Numbered from the stretch's first letter, positions 34,757 through 42,886 are shown. The stretch is 64,000 bases of DNA from Novosphingobium huizhouense (GCF_020179475.1 NZ_JAILXZ010000002.1:186001-250000); one strand, 5' to 3'. The notes: a model not told the origin generated them from the letters alone. Translations and numbers: made by a program.

Positions 34757-35110
34757 CTACTGCCACCAGCGGGCGAGGCCCAAACCCACCAGATAGCCAC
34801 CAGCGTCCTTCCCGCTCACGGTGACGCGGGCCAGACTGCGACCATATTTGTCCTGCCCAAGCCGCTCGATCCGCGCCCGGCCGCCGGCAAGGAACTGCTG
34901 CAGCGCGTCGCGCGCGGCATAGCCTCTCGCATAGTCACACCAGGCATAGGCCCGGCGATTGTCCTGGCACTTCGGGCTATCCGGCAGCTCGGGAGCGTCG
35001 ATGTTGGCGATTCGGATCCGCTCGACCCCGCAGCGGATGGTGTCGCCATCGTGCACCGAAGGGGTGGCGCACAGGGCGGCGCCGGCGGCGAGGATCTGGA
35101 ACAGGCTCAT
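34757..35110 (-). CDS. Thermonuclease/SNase-like nuclease, probably exported
   Basis: A 117-residue OB-fold nuclease of the staphylococcal nuclease family. V-H-D-G-D-T-I-R-C, R-I-R-I-A-N-I-D-A-P-E and D-K-Y-G-R-S-L-A-R carry the expected metal-binding and catalytic residues. A short hydrophobic N-terminus (L-F-Q-I-L-A-A-G-A-A-L-C-A) suggests export or membrane insertion. It could degrade incoming DNA or scavenge nucleotides. It is part of the accessory block between S and J. Confidence 0.82.
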   Translation of the reverse strand: MSLFQILAAGAALCATPSVHDGDTIRCGVERIRIANIDAPELPDSPKCQDNRRAYAWCDYARGYAARDALQQFLAGGRARIERLGQDKYGRSLARVTVSGKDAGGYLVGLGLARWWQ

Positions 35111-35163
35111 CCAGTGCGTCTTAACATGCTACTGCCCGGAACGCCGCCGCAAAGGAACGCCCC

Positions 35164-35346
35164 ATGCGAAACGTCATCAACCAGCCACAGCACGCCGCCG
35201 CGCACCTCGAGCAAGCCATGGCGCACCTCAAGGCCGCGCTGGTCTATTGGCAGACTAGCGCCAGCGGGCGCGAGGAACTCGACGATATCACCACGCGCCT
35301 TGCCATCCTGATCGACGAAAGCGGGCCGCTGCCTCCGATCGCCTGA
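35164..35346 (+). CDS. Small hypothetical helical protein
   Basis: 60 residues, M-R-N-V-I-N-Q-P-Q-H-A-A-A-H-L-E onwards, predicted helical with no motif I recognise. It ends tail to tail with the zinc-ribbon gene, with no spacing. It may be a phage regulator, but nothing in the sequence specifies a role. Confidence 0.5.
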   Translation: MRNVINQPQHAAAHLEQAMAHLKAALVYWQTSASGREELDDITTRLAILIDESGPLPPIA

Positions 35347-35574
35347 TCACTCCCGCATCACCGGCACCAGGTGCGGCCGTTTGCTGCCGCAGCCTTCGCA
35401 GCGCAGGACGCGGCGCACCGCATCGAGATCGCGCGGGAGGTTGCGGCGCTGCATTTCCAACGAGAGTGCCAGCGACGCGATCACCACCGCGCGGCCGCAC
35501 TGCTCGCAGGTGGCGCGCAGGTCGATCCCATGCCGCGCGTAGTCGCTGATCGTGTCGAGTCGCTTCCAGCCCAC
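35347..35574 (-). CDS. Small zinc-ribbon protein
   Basis: 75 residues with two cysteine pairs, C-E-Q-C-G and C-E-G-C-G, separated by about 33 residues, which is a zinc ribbon. Such proteins often act in transcription or as nucleic-acid-binding adaptors. It directly follows the truncated paralogue at 35621-35749 on the same strand. Confidence 0.6.
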   Translation of the reverse strand: MGWKRLDTISDYARHGIDLRATCEQCGRAVVIASLALSLEMQRRNLPRDLDAVRRVLRCEGCGSKRPHLVPVMRE

Positions 35575-35620
35575 GCCCCATGAGAACGAACGTGGAACAT
35601 TTGCAATGTCGAATTGCTGC

Positions 35621-35749
35621 GTGGCGGATCAGCGCAGCCGCAGGCGCGTCCCGTCCGCCCTTGATACTGCCATCGCTCGGCGTCGCCAGCACATTGAACG
35701 TCACCTGCCCCGGATTGCGGGCGAACACCCAGAAGGTGACGGCAATGCG
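35621..35749 (-). pseudogene. Truncated copy of the protein encoded at 36488-36790
   Basis: The minus-strand translation reads I-A-V-T-F-W-V-F-A-R-N-P-G, then F-N-V-L-A-T-P-S-D-G-S. This aligns with the C-terminal part of the 36488-36790 protein (V-V-R-F-W-I-K-G-L-K-P-G, then F-D-M-V-V-R-G-S-D-G-S). F-W, P-G, F and S-D-G-S are shared at the same spacing. No upstream half or start codon remains: similarity stops where the AT-rich hicAB promoter begins. It is best read as a remnant cut off by the hicAB insertion. Confidence 0.55.
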
Positions 35750-35769
35750 TACTATATACACATATATGC

Positions 35770-35798
35770 TTGACAGCCGCGCTCATGATGTGTATCAA
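35770..35798 (+). promoter_or_regulatory. hicAB promoter
   Basis: A near-consensus sigma-70 promoter: TTGACA (35770-35775), a 17-nt spacer and TATCAA (35793-35798). An AT-rich TATATACACATATA block lies just upstream. AAGGGGG at 35811 provides a ribosome site for hicA at 35823. Overlapping AT-rich inverted segments could be the HicB operator. Confidence 0.75.
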
Positions 35799-35822
35799 AT
35801 ACCCATCAAGAAGGGGGCAGAA

Positions 35823-36011
35823 ATGAAGAGCCGCGAAGTCATCAAGCTGATCGAAGCCGCCGGGTGGCGCGAAGTCCGCCAGAACGGAAGTCACAAGCAC
35901 TTTCGTCACCCCGAACGGCCCGGAACCGTTACGGTCCCCCATCCCAAAGCCGACATGGCGATCAAGACGCTTCGATCGATCGAACAACAAAGCGGAGTGA
36001 GGCTCAGATAG
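35823..36011 (+). CDS. hicA: HicA mRNA interferase toxin
   Basis: A 62-residue dsRNA-binding-fold toxin. The signature is V-I-K-L-I-E-A-A-G-W, then G-S-H-K-H-F with the catalytic His24 (second His at 26), then V-P-H-P. HicA cleaves mRNA and tmRNA until neutralised by HicB. The start has a good ribosome site and follows the strong promoter. Its codon use and promoter AT content differ from the phage late genes. Confidence 0.93.
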   Translation: MKSREVIKLIEAAGWREVRQNGSHKHFRHPERPGTVTVPHPKADMAIKTLRSIEQQSGVRLR

Positions 36012-36088
36012 AGCCTCATCGCCATCTATCCACATTCGCTCTTGACCTTGCCTCCGAACATACATATTTATACACACCGCAACAGGAG

Positions 36089-36478
36089 ATGAAAATGACG
36101 GCGGTTTTTTATCCGGCGGTTATTGAGCAGGCCGGCGAAGGCTACAGCGTGTATTTTCCCGATTTGCCCGGCTGCACGTCCGCTGGCGCCACCTTGCGCG
36201 AAGCCGCGCTTAACGCCGAAGAGGCGTTGTCGGGCCATATCGCCGTCTCCGCCCAATATGGTGATCCCGTTCCCGCGCCGAGCGAAGTCCTGCCCCGTGA
36301 ACCCGATGCCGCCGCGTGCTTGCTGGTAAGGGCCGAACTGCCGGGCAAGGCCCTGCGGATCAACATCACCCTGGACGAGGGCCTGGTGGCCGCGATCGAT
36401 CGCGTCGCGCGCAATCGCAGCGGCTTCCTGGCCGAGGCCGCGCGCGACAAGCTGGCCGCCCGGCGCGCGCTGGGCTGA
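36089..36478 (+). CDS. hicB: HicB antitoxin
   Basis: A 129-residue antitoxin. The N-terminal partial RNase H fold is Y-S-V-Y-F-P-D-L-P-G-C-T-S-A-G, and the C-terminal ribbon-helix-helix is L-R-I-N-I-T-L-D-E-G-L-V-A-A-I-D. It binds HicA and autoregulates. The gap from hicA is 77 nt and contains AT-rich tracts. AGGAG stands at 36084. ATG at 36089 or 36095 are both possible. Confidence 0.93.
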   Translation: MKMTAVFYPAVIEQAGEGYSVYFPDLPGCTSAGATLREAALNAEEALSGHIAVSAQYGDPVPAPSEVLPREPDAAACLLVRAELPGKALRINITLDEGLVAAIDRVARNRSGFLAEAARDKLAARRALG

Positions 36479-36487
36479 CCGTTCGAT

Positions 36488-36790
36488 CTACCGCACCCGC
36501 AGGCTTACGCGCGGGCCTTCCTTGCTGCCGTCCGAGCCGCGAACGACCATGTCGAACCGCGCCAGGCCCGGCTTCAGCCCCTTGATCCAGAAGCGCACCA
36601 CCGTGCCCGCAACCGTTACCCGATCGACCGTGGCGCAGTCGCCGCCCGACAGCATCACGGGCCAGGCCTCAACCGCGGTGGCTCCCTGCGGCAGCCGATT
36701 GATCCAGTCGAAGCTGATCGCCTCTTCCTGCCCCACGCCGATCGGCTCGAGGTTGCCGGTGAACAGCGGCTTGTCGCTCGGATTGGTCAT
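36488..36790 (-). CDS. Small phage protein coupled to the repeat fibre
   Basis: A 100-residue protein, probably beta-rich (V-D-R-V-T-V-A-G-T-V-V-R-F-W-I-K). It overlaps the stop of the large fibre gene by four bases. A truncated relative lies at 35621-35749 on the other side of hicAB. Its position after the fibre suggests a fibre accessory or a structural domain, but no function can be assigned. Confidence 0.65.
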   Translation of the reverse strand: MTNPSDKPLFTGNLEPIGVGQEEAISFDWINRLPQGATAVEAWPVMLSGGDCATVDRVTVAGTVVRFWIKGLKPGLARFDMVVRGSDGSKEGPRVSLRVR

Positions 36791-39700
36791 GGGTCTATGC
36801 CTCGCAGGATGAAGTCGCGCGCGCGGCGCTGCAGGATCAGCACCGGCCGATGTCGGCCAGGAGCCAAAGTGAAATCTCGCAGGTGTTGCGCCAGGACATA
36901 GTCGCGGTGCCGTGCCGCCAGCACGAACGCGCGCAACGGCACCGCGAACAACGTTGCCGCCAGCGCCGGGCTCGCCAGTTGATGCCCCAGCGTCACGCTG
37001 CCGGGGGTTAGGGCGAAGCGCGCCGCGATCGTCGCGAGCCCGGCCCTGTGGATCGCCACCGCCGCGTCCGGCGCGATTGCATATCGCGCGGCGATCGTCG
37101 GCGCTTCGACGGTCTGCGCACTGATCGTCGCGGCCGCCGCGATCGCGATCCGCATCGCCACGCCCGGCGCGCCGAGCGCCGTCGCGTGCGACAGCGGCGC
37201 CGCCGCCAGCGCCGAGCGCGTGGCAACCGTCGCCGCGTCGAGCCGCGACGCCTGCGCAACGTCGGCGGGCGCCAATCCCGTCCCGGCCCAGACGGTGGGG
37301 CTGGTCAGGCCATGGGCTTGCGCCAGATCACCGGCCGTGAGTGCCGAGCGCGCGGCGAGCGCGGTCACGGTTACCGTGTGCGGGTGCGCCGGCGCCGCCG
37401 GCGCTATGGCCGAGCTGGCGAGCAACGAAGCCGCGCTCATCGCATGGGCATGGGCCAGCCCCCCCGGCGCGACCGGCGAAATCGTCGTGATCGCCGGCGA
37501 ACTCGCCGCCTGGGCGTGCGCTGCCGCCGCCGGCGCGATGGCCGAACCGGCGAGCAGCGCCGCCGCGCTCAGCGCGTGGGCGTGGGCCGCGTCGGCAGGC
37601 GCGATGGCCGATCTCGTCGCGATGGCGGGCGCGCCCGGAACATGGGCATGCATGCTTGCCGACGGCGTGATCGCAACCGTCGCGCCACTGAACACCCATC
37701 CGGTGTTGTTGCCGCCGTCCGCATTGCCCCCCCCGGTCGGCGCGAGCCAGGTGGCCGCCGGAGAGGCATTGAGATAGCTGATGAAGTTGTTGCTGACGCT
37801 GACAGTGCCCGCACCGGTGTAGATCAGATCCTGCGCAGCGCCCGCGACCGCCGTGGTCAGCACCGCGTTGTTGACGGTCCAGCTAGCGACCCGCGTCGCG
37901 CTCGATCCGGTGCCCTTGAGCCGCAGCGTCGCTCCGGTGACGGATGCGCTGATGCCGCCCAGCTGCGCTCCGTTCGCGTCGATGGTCGCCGCGGCGCTCG
38001 ATGCCACCGTCACCGTGACGCCGGAGAGACTTGCCGCCGCGCCGAGGTTGTTGCGCGCCGCGAACAGGTTTGACGATCCGCCCGCAAGTTCGATCGTGCC
38101 CGTGCCCGTCGCGGTGACGACGGTCATCGCCGCGCCGGTGTTGTCGGTTATGCTGCCCGCGTCGAACTGCCCGTCGCGCACACGCAGCACGCCGCCCGAC
38201 CCGAACGCGAGCGTCGCCAGCGCAGCGGCCGAGTTCACTTCGAGGTTAAACGACTGAAAACTGAAGCTCGCGGCCGAGAAAGTGCGACCGGCGAGGGTCA
38301 GGACGGCAGCCGGACGAATTGTCGTGGCGCCCGCAATCAGGTCGCTCGCCAGCGTGAGGCCGGTCGAGATCGAGACGGCGCCAACGGTCAGGCCGGACGG
38401 CGTCGATATCGACCCGCCGATACCGTTGACGGTGAGGCCTGACGCGGAGCTGTGGTTGCCCAGGACCGCCGCGCCGCCGGCTGCCAGGGTGCCAGTGATC
38501 GGGCCAGTGCAGCTCGAAAGGTTGACCGGGCCGACCGAGGCGTTGCAGGTGACGGTACCGCTGGTCGAGACGGTGATGGGCAGGGTAAAAACGCCGGCGA
38601 TTGAGACGTTGCCGGCGCCCCCGAGCAGTTCATAGCTGCCCGTTCCCGCTTCCGACCCGAACGCTCCGGTCAGGCCAACGCTCGCCGAAATCTTGCCGCC
38701 CGAGCCGAAATTGACGACGCCATCGCCGCCGCTACCGACATTCGCGTAAGAAGCGCAGGAAAGCGTAAAGCCGCCCAGCGCTACCGACCCGCTGGCAACG
38801 GTGAAGGTGCCCGGCACGGCCAGGTTGCCCGACAGGCTCACACTTGCCCCGGCCACCGTCGCATTCGTGAAGCCGATCGAGCCGTCGAAGGCTCGCGAGC
38901 CCGAGGTGTATTGCAGCGTGCCCGCACTCGCGGCGAAGCCGTTGCGCGTCAATGTCCCGCCGATGCTCAGCGTGTTGGTGACCGACAGGTTGCCGCCGAG
39001 CGAGGCCGTGCCGTTCACCGTCATCGCCGTGGCGGTCAATGCTGCCGTCGTCGCCAGTGTCGCGCCGCTCAAAATGGTCGCGCTCGCGATCGTGCCCGAG
39101 GGCGTCAGCGTCAGCGTGCCCGACGAAATGGTAAGGCCAGCCAGCGCGCCGAACGACTGCGCGAAGCTGCCAGTGGTGGTCACCGATAGCCCCGAGGTGC
39201 TGTGCGAACCCAGCGTTGGCGCAGCGCCAAGCGAAATCGAGCCGGTGAGCGCTCCGGTCAAGCCGGTAGTAACCAGGCCGCCGAGCACTTGCGGTGACGA
39301 TGCGAAGGCCACCGTGTCCGTCCCGCCGCTGACCGTCACAACCGTGCCCGAGGGCATTGCCGGGACAGTTCGGGTGCCGCTCGTCGGCGCCCCTGTCAGG
39401 ACGACCCGCGGCGTGCCCGTGACCGAAATGTTCGCGGCCACCAGGCTGGGGATACTCGCCGATGCCAGCGAGCCGGTCGTTCCGAACTGAATAGCTAGCG
39501 AGGAACTAGGCGCGAGGGACAGGCTCGAAGCCGTCAGACGGAAGCCGGCGAGATTGACCGTGCCGTTGGTGGCCGTGAAGCTGGAGCTTGTCGTAAGATC
39601 CCGCGCCAGCGCCACACCCGCCGATGCCGAGTTGAACACGGTCACCGGAGAAGTAATCGTCGGCGTGACGTTGACGCTGCAGGTCGTGCTCGTGTTGCCC

Positions 39701-40005
39701 AGGGTCAGGCCGCCTGTGTTCGTCCAGGTGACGTTCCCATTGACGGTAAGACCGTTTCGAACCGTGGTCGTACCGGTGCCGGCGAAGGTGATCGGATTGC
39801 TTGCGCTGGGCGTCAGGGTAAGGTTCGCTAGGGTCAGCGTCCCGCTGCGAGTGATCGTCCCCGTGCCGCTGTTGGCGTCGACGATGATCGTGTCGCCGGT
39901 CGCGGGCACCGCAGCGTTGCCCGCACCTCCGCTGGTCAGGGAAATGTTGGTGTTGCTCGAAGTGCTCAGCGTCCCCGAACCGCCGACCCAGTAATACGTG
40001 GCCAT
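36787..40005 (-). CDS. Large tail-fibre/spike-like repeat protein
   Basis: A 1072-residue protein. Residues 1-780 are Ser/Thr/Gly-rich beta-repeat sequence with many short strands ending in asparagine or glycine turns, like a right-handed beta-helix spike or adhesin. The N-terminus is M-A-T-Y-Y-W-V-G-G-S-G-T. Residues about 781-1022 are eleven 22-residue repeats rich in Ala and Pro with H-x-H. A basic, hydrophobic 50-residue C-terminus follows (R-D-Y-V-L, R-D-F-T-L, R-D-F-I-L). There is no signal peptide. The setting, next to lysozyme and opposite the tail genes, suggests a receptor-binding or decorating structure. Confidence 0.75.
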   Translation of the reverse strand: MATYYWVGGSGTLSTSSNTNISLTSGGAGNAAVPATGDTIIVDANSGTGTITRSGTLTLANLTLTPSASNPITFAGTGTTTVRNGLTVNGNVTWTNTGGLTLGNTSTTCSVNVTPTITSPVTVFNSASAGVALARDLTTSSSFTATNGTVNLAGFRLTASSLSLAPSSSLAIQFGTTGSLASASIPSLVAANISVTGTPRVVLTGAPTSGTRTVPAMPSGTVVTVSGGTDTVAFASSPQVLGGLVTTGLTGALTGSISLGAAPTLGSHSTSGLSVTTTGSFAQSFGALAGLTISSGTLTLTPSGTIASATILSGATLATTAALTATAMTVNGTASLGGNLSVTNTLSIGGTLTRNGFAASAGTLQYTSGSRAFDGSIGFTNATVAGASVSLSGNLAVPGTFTVASGSVALGGFTLSCASYANVGSGGDGVVNFGSGGKISASVGLTGAFGSEAGTGSYELLGGAGNVSIAGVFTLPITVSTSGTVTCNASVGPVNLSSCTGPITGTLAAGGAAVLGNHSSASGLTVNGIGGSISTPSGLTVGAVSISTGLTLASDLIAGATTIRPAAVLTLAGRTFSAASFSFQSFNLEVNSAAALATLAFGSGGVLRVRDGQFDAGSITDNTGAAMTVVTATGTGTIELAGGSSNLFAARNNLGAAASLSGVTVTVASSAAATIDANGAQLGGISASVTGATLRLKGTGSSATRVASWTVNNAVLTTAVAGAAQDLIYTGAGTVSVSNNFISYLNASPAATWLAPTGGGNADGGNNTGWVFSGATVAITPSASMHAHVPGAPAIATRSAIAPADAAHAHALSAAALLAGSAIAPAAAAHAQAASSPAITTISPVAPGGLAHAHAMSAASLLASSAIAPAAPAHPHTVTVTALAARSALTAGDLAQAHGLTSPTVWAGTGLAPADVAQASRLDAATVATRSALAAAPLSHATALGAPGVAMRIAIAAAATISAQTVEAPTIAARYAIAPDAAVAIHRAGLATIAARFALTPGSVTLGHQLASPALAATLFAVPLRAFVLAARHRDYVLAQHLRDFTLAPGRHRPVLILQRRARDFILRGIDP
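36940..37665 (-). repeat. Eleven 66-bp (22-codon) coding repeats
   Basis: Tandem units in the fibre gene with the loose pattern P-x-x-x-A-H-A-H-x-x-[SG]-x-x-x-[LI]-x-x-x-S-A-[IL]-A. The first four or five units keep H-x-H; later units lose it step by step. The unit length stays exactly 22 residues throughout, with no insertions. Confidence 0.75.
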
Positions 40006-40017
40006 AGCCGGTCAGCC

Positions 40018-40392
40018 TCAGGTCGGAGCCTGGATCTCGTCCTTGAAGGAAGCGACGTCGAACGTGCCGCCGTTCGCCACCGCCTGACTGGCGCAGGTCG
40101 TCACCAGCAGAAGCGTCAAGTTGGCGACGTCGAGCAGCGCGACGTGCGTGGCCGTGCCCGCCACGGCGACCGAGTTGCCGTTCTTCGCTGCGACGGTGAT
40201 CTTGCGACCGGAAACGTCGCCATTGGCAAGCGTAAAATCGCCCGGCGCCATGGCGACCGATCCCAGCGCGAACGTGCTGTTGGCCTGCGCATAAGTGGTC
40301 GGCTCGGCGCTGCAGATCGTCATCCGCGTGGTGTTGGCGCGGATATAGGCCAGCGACTGGTCGAGAACGACACTGTTGATCGACTTACCCAT
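40018..40392 (-). CDS. Phage structural-type hypothetical protein
   Basis: A 124-residue protein starting M-G-K-S-I-N-S-V-V-L-D-Q-S-L-A-Y-I, with T-I-C-S-A-E-P-T-T-Y-A-Q-A and many short beta strands. It lies directly upstream of the fibre in the same transcription unit. The composition looks like a small virion component, but I cannot assign a family. Confidence 0.65.
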   Translation of the reverse strand: MGKSINSVVLDQSLAYIRANTTRMTICSAEPTTYAQANSTFALGSVAMAPGDFTLANGDVSGRKITVAAKNGNSVAVAGTATHVALLDVANLTLLLVTTCASQAVANGGTFDVASFKDEIQAPT

Positions 40393-40396
40393 GGCG

Positions 40397-40618
40397 TCAA
40401 TCTCCCAGCACGCGGGTTTCGGTGCCCGCGAACACGGTCTCGGTATCGATCTCGACCGACCCTGCAGGATATGTGACGACAGGGGCGTCCGCCGTGGCAT
40501 CGGCTGCCCCGGCGCAAATGAAGTATTCCTCGGCGCGATCGTCCTCGAACGCCAGCGGCAGCCCCGGCAACAGATCGAGCGACCCGTGCTTGAATCGATG
40601 CTTGAAATAAACGGCCAT
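40397..40618 (-). CDS. Small phage hypothetical protein
   Basis: 73 residues, M-A-V-Y-F-K-H-R-F-K-H-G-S-L-D onwards, acidic C-terminal half. It is 4 nt upstream of the next minus-strand gene and 13 nt after the lysozyme gene, so it belongs to the lysozyme-fibre operon. The function is unknown. Confidence 0.6.
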   Translation of the reverse strand: MAVYFKHRFKHGSLDLLPGLPLAFEDDRAEEYFICAGAADATADAPVVTYPAGSVEIDTETVFAGTETRVLGD

Positions 40619-40631
40619 GGTCTCTGCCTCC

Positions 40632-41219
40632 TCAGGCGTCTTGCAGGCACAGCGCGCGCTCGCGCTGGCGGCGAAAAGTCAGGCCGCGCACAGCTCGCAG
40701 CGCGCCGTCGACACGCGCCTTGTCCCAGGCAAGCATGGCGTCGCAGCCTTCGCGGATCTGGCCCGCGTTGATCCGGCGCGCGGCGGTGCTGCCGCACCAG
40801 GCGCCGACGCCGATGTTGTAGGCAAGGCTGATTGCTGCGGCGCGCGCACGGTCGCGGCCGGGGATCGTCAGGGCGAGGCCCGGCGTGCAGCGCATCACGC
40901 CATCGGCATGGCGCACCAGCTCCGCCTCGAGCATCGCCGCGCACTGCGCCTCGCTGTAGCGCTGGCCCATGCGGATGCCCTTGGTCAGGCCGTCGCAGGC
41001 GGTGGGGATGCCCGCGATGTCGCGATAGGCTTGAAGGTACTGCTGGCCGCTGACGTGGCGAACGGTGGCAGTGCCGTCGACCGCGATCGTGACGTCGACC
41101 TTGCGCCCGCTCTCCTCGCCGGGGATCGACGTCAGCAGCAGCCCGGCGCTGGTCAGCCCCACGAGTGCGGCAAGCGTGCCCTTGCGCAACCTTGGACGGT
41201 CAGTTTCGATCGCGGCCAT
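40632..41219 (-). CDS. Phage lysozyme, glycoside hydrolase 24 type, with N-terminal anchor
   Basis: A 195-residue endolysin. A hydrophobic segment near residues 15-32 (T-L-A-A-L-V-G-L-T-S-A-G-L-L-L) is followed by E-E-S-G-R, A-Y-R-D-I-A-G-I-P-T and R-A-A-A-I-S-L-A-Y-N-I-G-V-G-A-W-C-G-S-T, the GH24 core with candidate catalytic Glu, Asp and Thr. The anchor suggests a signal-arrest-release endolysin that reaches the periplasm without a holin pore. It is divergent from J, with two late dyads in between. Confidence 0.88.
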   Translation of the reverse strand: MAAIETDRPRLRKGTLAALVGLTSAGLLLTSIPGEESGRKVDVTIAVDGTATVRHVSGQQYLQAYRDIAGIPTACDGLTKGIRMGQRYSEAQCAAMLEAELVRHADGVMRCTPGLALTIPGRDRARAAAISLAYNIGVGAWCGSTAARRINAGQIREGCDAMLAWDKARVDGALRAVRGLTFRRQRERALCLQDA

Positions 41220-41302
41220 CGACAGCGCGGCTCCGGCAGGAAAACGAAGAGATCACCTCCCATCCCCTGCCGCACGCGCGCCCGGATTTCATCGCCGCCG
41301 GG

Positions 41303-41323
41303 TTGTGGACCTGCGCGTCACAA
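41303..41323. promoter_or_regulatory. Late-promoter dyad 2 (TTGT-N13-ACAA)
   Basis: A 21-bp element with the same outer arms and N13 spacing as the copies at 27828, 41344 and 44682. It shares GCGCG-x-GTCACAA-type sequence with dyad 1. It lies 94 nt from the lysozyme ATG and probably drives the leftward lysozyme-fibre operon. Confidence 0.65.
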
Positions 41324-41343
41324 CGTCGTCTGATCCGCCGCTG

Positions 41344-41364
41344 TTGTGGCGCGTGCCGCCACAA
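41344..41364. promoter_or_regulatory. Late-promoter dyad 3 (TTGT-N13-ACAA)
   Basis: The most symmetric copy: TTGTGGC and GCCACAA arms. It starts 41 nt after dyad 2, about four helical turns. The centre is 57 nt from the J start codon, the same distance as dyad 1 to P and dyad 4 to V. Confidence 0.7.
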
Positions 41365-41410
41365 CGCGCGGGCGTTGAGCGCGCGAGGGAGGGCCCGTCA
41401 TCTGCCTGCC

Positions 41411-42325
41411 ATGCCGATCGCATCTGACAGCTTTACAGGGGTCGACCTGTCCCGCCTGCCCGCGCCGGACGTCGTCGAGCCGCTGGACTTTGAAACGATC
41501 CGCACCCAGGCGTTGTCGCAATTCGAAGCCCTGTGTGAAGAGGCCGGCATCCCCTTCGACGCGGCGATCGAAAGCGATCCGGTCGTGAAGCTGCTTGAGC
41601 TGTTCGCTTGGCGTGAACTGCAGTTGCGCGCTCGTGTCAACGATGCCGCCCGCGCGGTGATGGTCGCCCACGCAACCGGTGCGGATCTCGATGCGCTCGG
41701 CGCGCTGTTCCAGGTCGAACGCTGGGTGGTGCGTCCCGCCGATGTCCTTGCCGGCACGCCCGAAGTGCTCGAATCCGACGCCGACTTTCGCCGCCGGATC
41801 GTGCTGGCGCCCGAAGGCTATTCGACCGCGGGCCCTGCCGGCGGTTACATCTTCCATGCGTTGTCCGCGTCTCCGGATGTGCTCGACGCTAGCGCGACGA
41901 GCCCAGCGCCCGGACAGGTCGTGGTCACGGTTCTTTCGCGCATCGGTTCTGGCGCGGCGTCGCCTGACCTCATCGCAGCCGTCACGGCCGCCTTGCATGC
42001 TGAGACGGTTCGTCCGATCACCGACCAGGTGATCGTGCAATCGGCGCAGATCGTCAGCTACGCCATCAACGCGACACTGACGTTTCTTCCCGGGCCGGAC
42101 AAGGCGCTGGTCGTCGCCGAAGCGCGCCGCGCGCTCGACTCCTACATTGCCGAGACGCACCGGCTAGGGCGGGATGTCATGCGCGCAGGAATCATCGGTT
42201 CCCTATTCGTGCCAGGAGTCCAGAATGTGCTCCTGACGCAGCCCTCATCATCGCTGGTGGTCGACCCGGACGCGGCTAGCTGGTGCACCTCGGTTACTCT
42301 CACCGACGGCGGCACGGCAACATGA
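41411..42325 (+). CDS. J: Baseplate assembly protein (P2 gpJ-like)
   Basis: A 304-residue baseplate wedge protein. The gpJ pattern is visible: D-F-E-T-I-R-T-Q-A-L-S-Q-F, L-L-E-L-F-A-W-R-E-L-Q-L-R-A-R-V-N-D-A-A-R-A-V, A-T-G-A-D-L-D-A-L-G and A-P-E-G-Y-S-T-A-G-P. There is no Shine-Dalgarno within 15 nt of the ATG. It overlaps I by four bases. Confidence 0.93.
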   Translation: MPIASDSFTGVDLSRLPAPDVVEPLDFETIRTQALSQFEALCEEAGIPFDAAIESDPVVKLLELFAWRELQLRARVNDAARAVMVAHATGADLDALGALFQVERWVVRPADVLAGTPEVLESDADFRRRIVLAPEGYSTAGPAGGYIFHALSASPDVLDASATSPAPGQVVVTVLSRIGSGAASPDLIAAVTAALHAETVRPITDQVIVQSAQIVSYAINATLTFLPGPDKALVVAEARRALDSYIAETHRLGRDVMRAGIIGSLFVPGVQNVLLTQPSSSLVVDPDAASWCTSVTLTDGGTAT

Positions 42326-42882
42326 CCGCGAGCCTCTTGCCGCCGGGCGCGACGTTGCTCGAGCGCGCGCTCGAAGATCTGGCGGTTGTCAGGCTTGCCG
42401 GGATCAACTCCGATCTGCGTCGCTTGTGGTCGGCGCGGCTTTGCCCGCCAAGGCTTCTGCCTTATCTCGCCTGGGGCCTGTCGGTGGACCAATGGGATCC
42501 CGACTGGCCGATCAGGACGCGTAGGGCCCGCGTGGCCGACGCTATCGCCGTGCAGCGGCGCAAGGGCACCATTGATTCCGTCCGCCGGATCGTCGCGACT
42601 TTCGGCGGATCGATTACGATCAACGAGTGGTGGCAGCAGTCGCCCCCCGGCCCCCCGCACACGTTTTCCCTCACGCTCGAGTTGCCCAGCGATGGCTCCG
42701 CAGCGCCATCCTCGAAATTGGTCGATGCAGTGATCGCCGAAATCTCTGCGACCAAGCCACTGCGCAGCCACTTCGATTTCGTGATGGCTCAGACCGCAAC
42801 TGGCGCCATCGGCTTGAGAGCGCTCGCCAGACCGGTCATCGGCGCCAGACTTCAGATGATTTGCCCAGCAGCGGGATCTTGA
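42322..42882 (+). CDS. I: Tail protein I (P2 gpI-like)
   Basis: A 186-residue baseplate-periphery protein. L-L-P-P-G-A-T-L-L-E-R-A-L-E, C-P-P-R-L-L-P-Y-L-A-W-G-L-S-V-D-Q-W-D and K-G-T-I-D-S-V-R-R are typical of gpI. It lies between J and the fibre gene as in P2. Confidence 0.93.
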   Translation: MTASLLPPGATLLERALEDLAVVRLAGINSDLRRLWSARLCPPRLLPYLAWGLSVDQWDPDWPIRTRRARVADAIAVQRRKGTIDSVRRIVATFGGSITINEWWQQSPPGPPHTFSLTLELPSDGSAAPSSKLVDAVIAEISATKPLRSHFDFVMAQTATGAIGLRALARPVIGARLQMICPAAGS

Positions 42883-42886
42883 TTCC

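Noticed and set aside
37048..39994. Several long plus-strand frames inside the giant fibre gene
   Set aside because: They mirror the repeats of the minus-strand gene and have low-complexity Arg/Ala/Val composition. They have no ribosome sites and break up into pieces.
41250..41260. Perfect anti-Shine-Dalgarno complement (GGAGGTGATC on the minus strand)
   Set aside because: It lies 31-40 nt before the lysozyme ATG, too far to serve it, and only a very short overlapping frame could start there. Probably chance.
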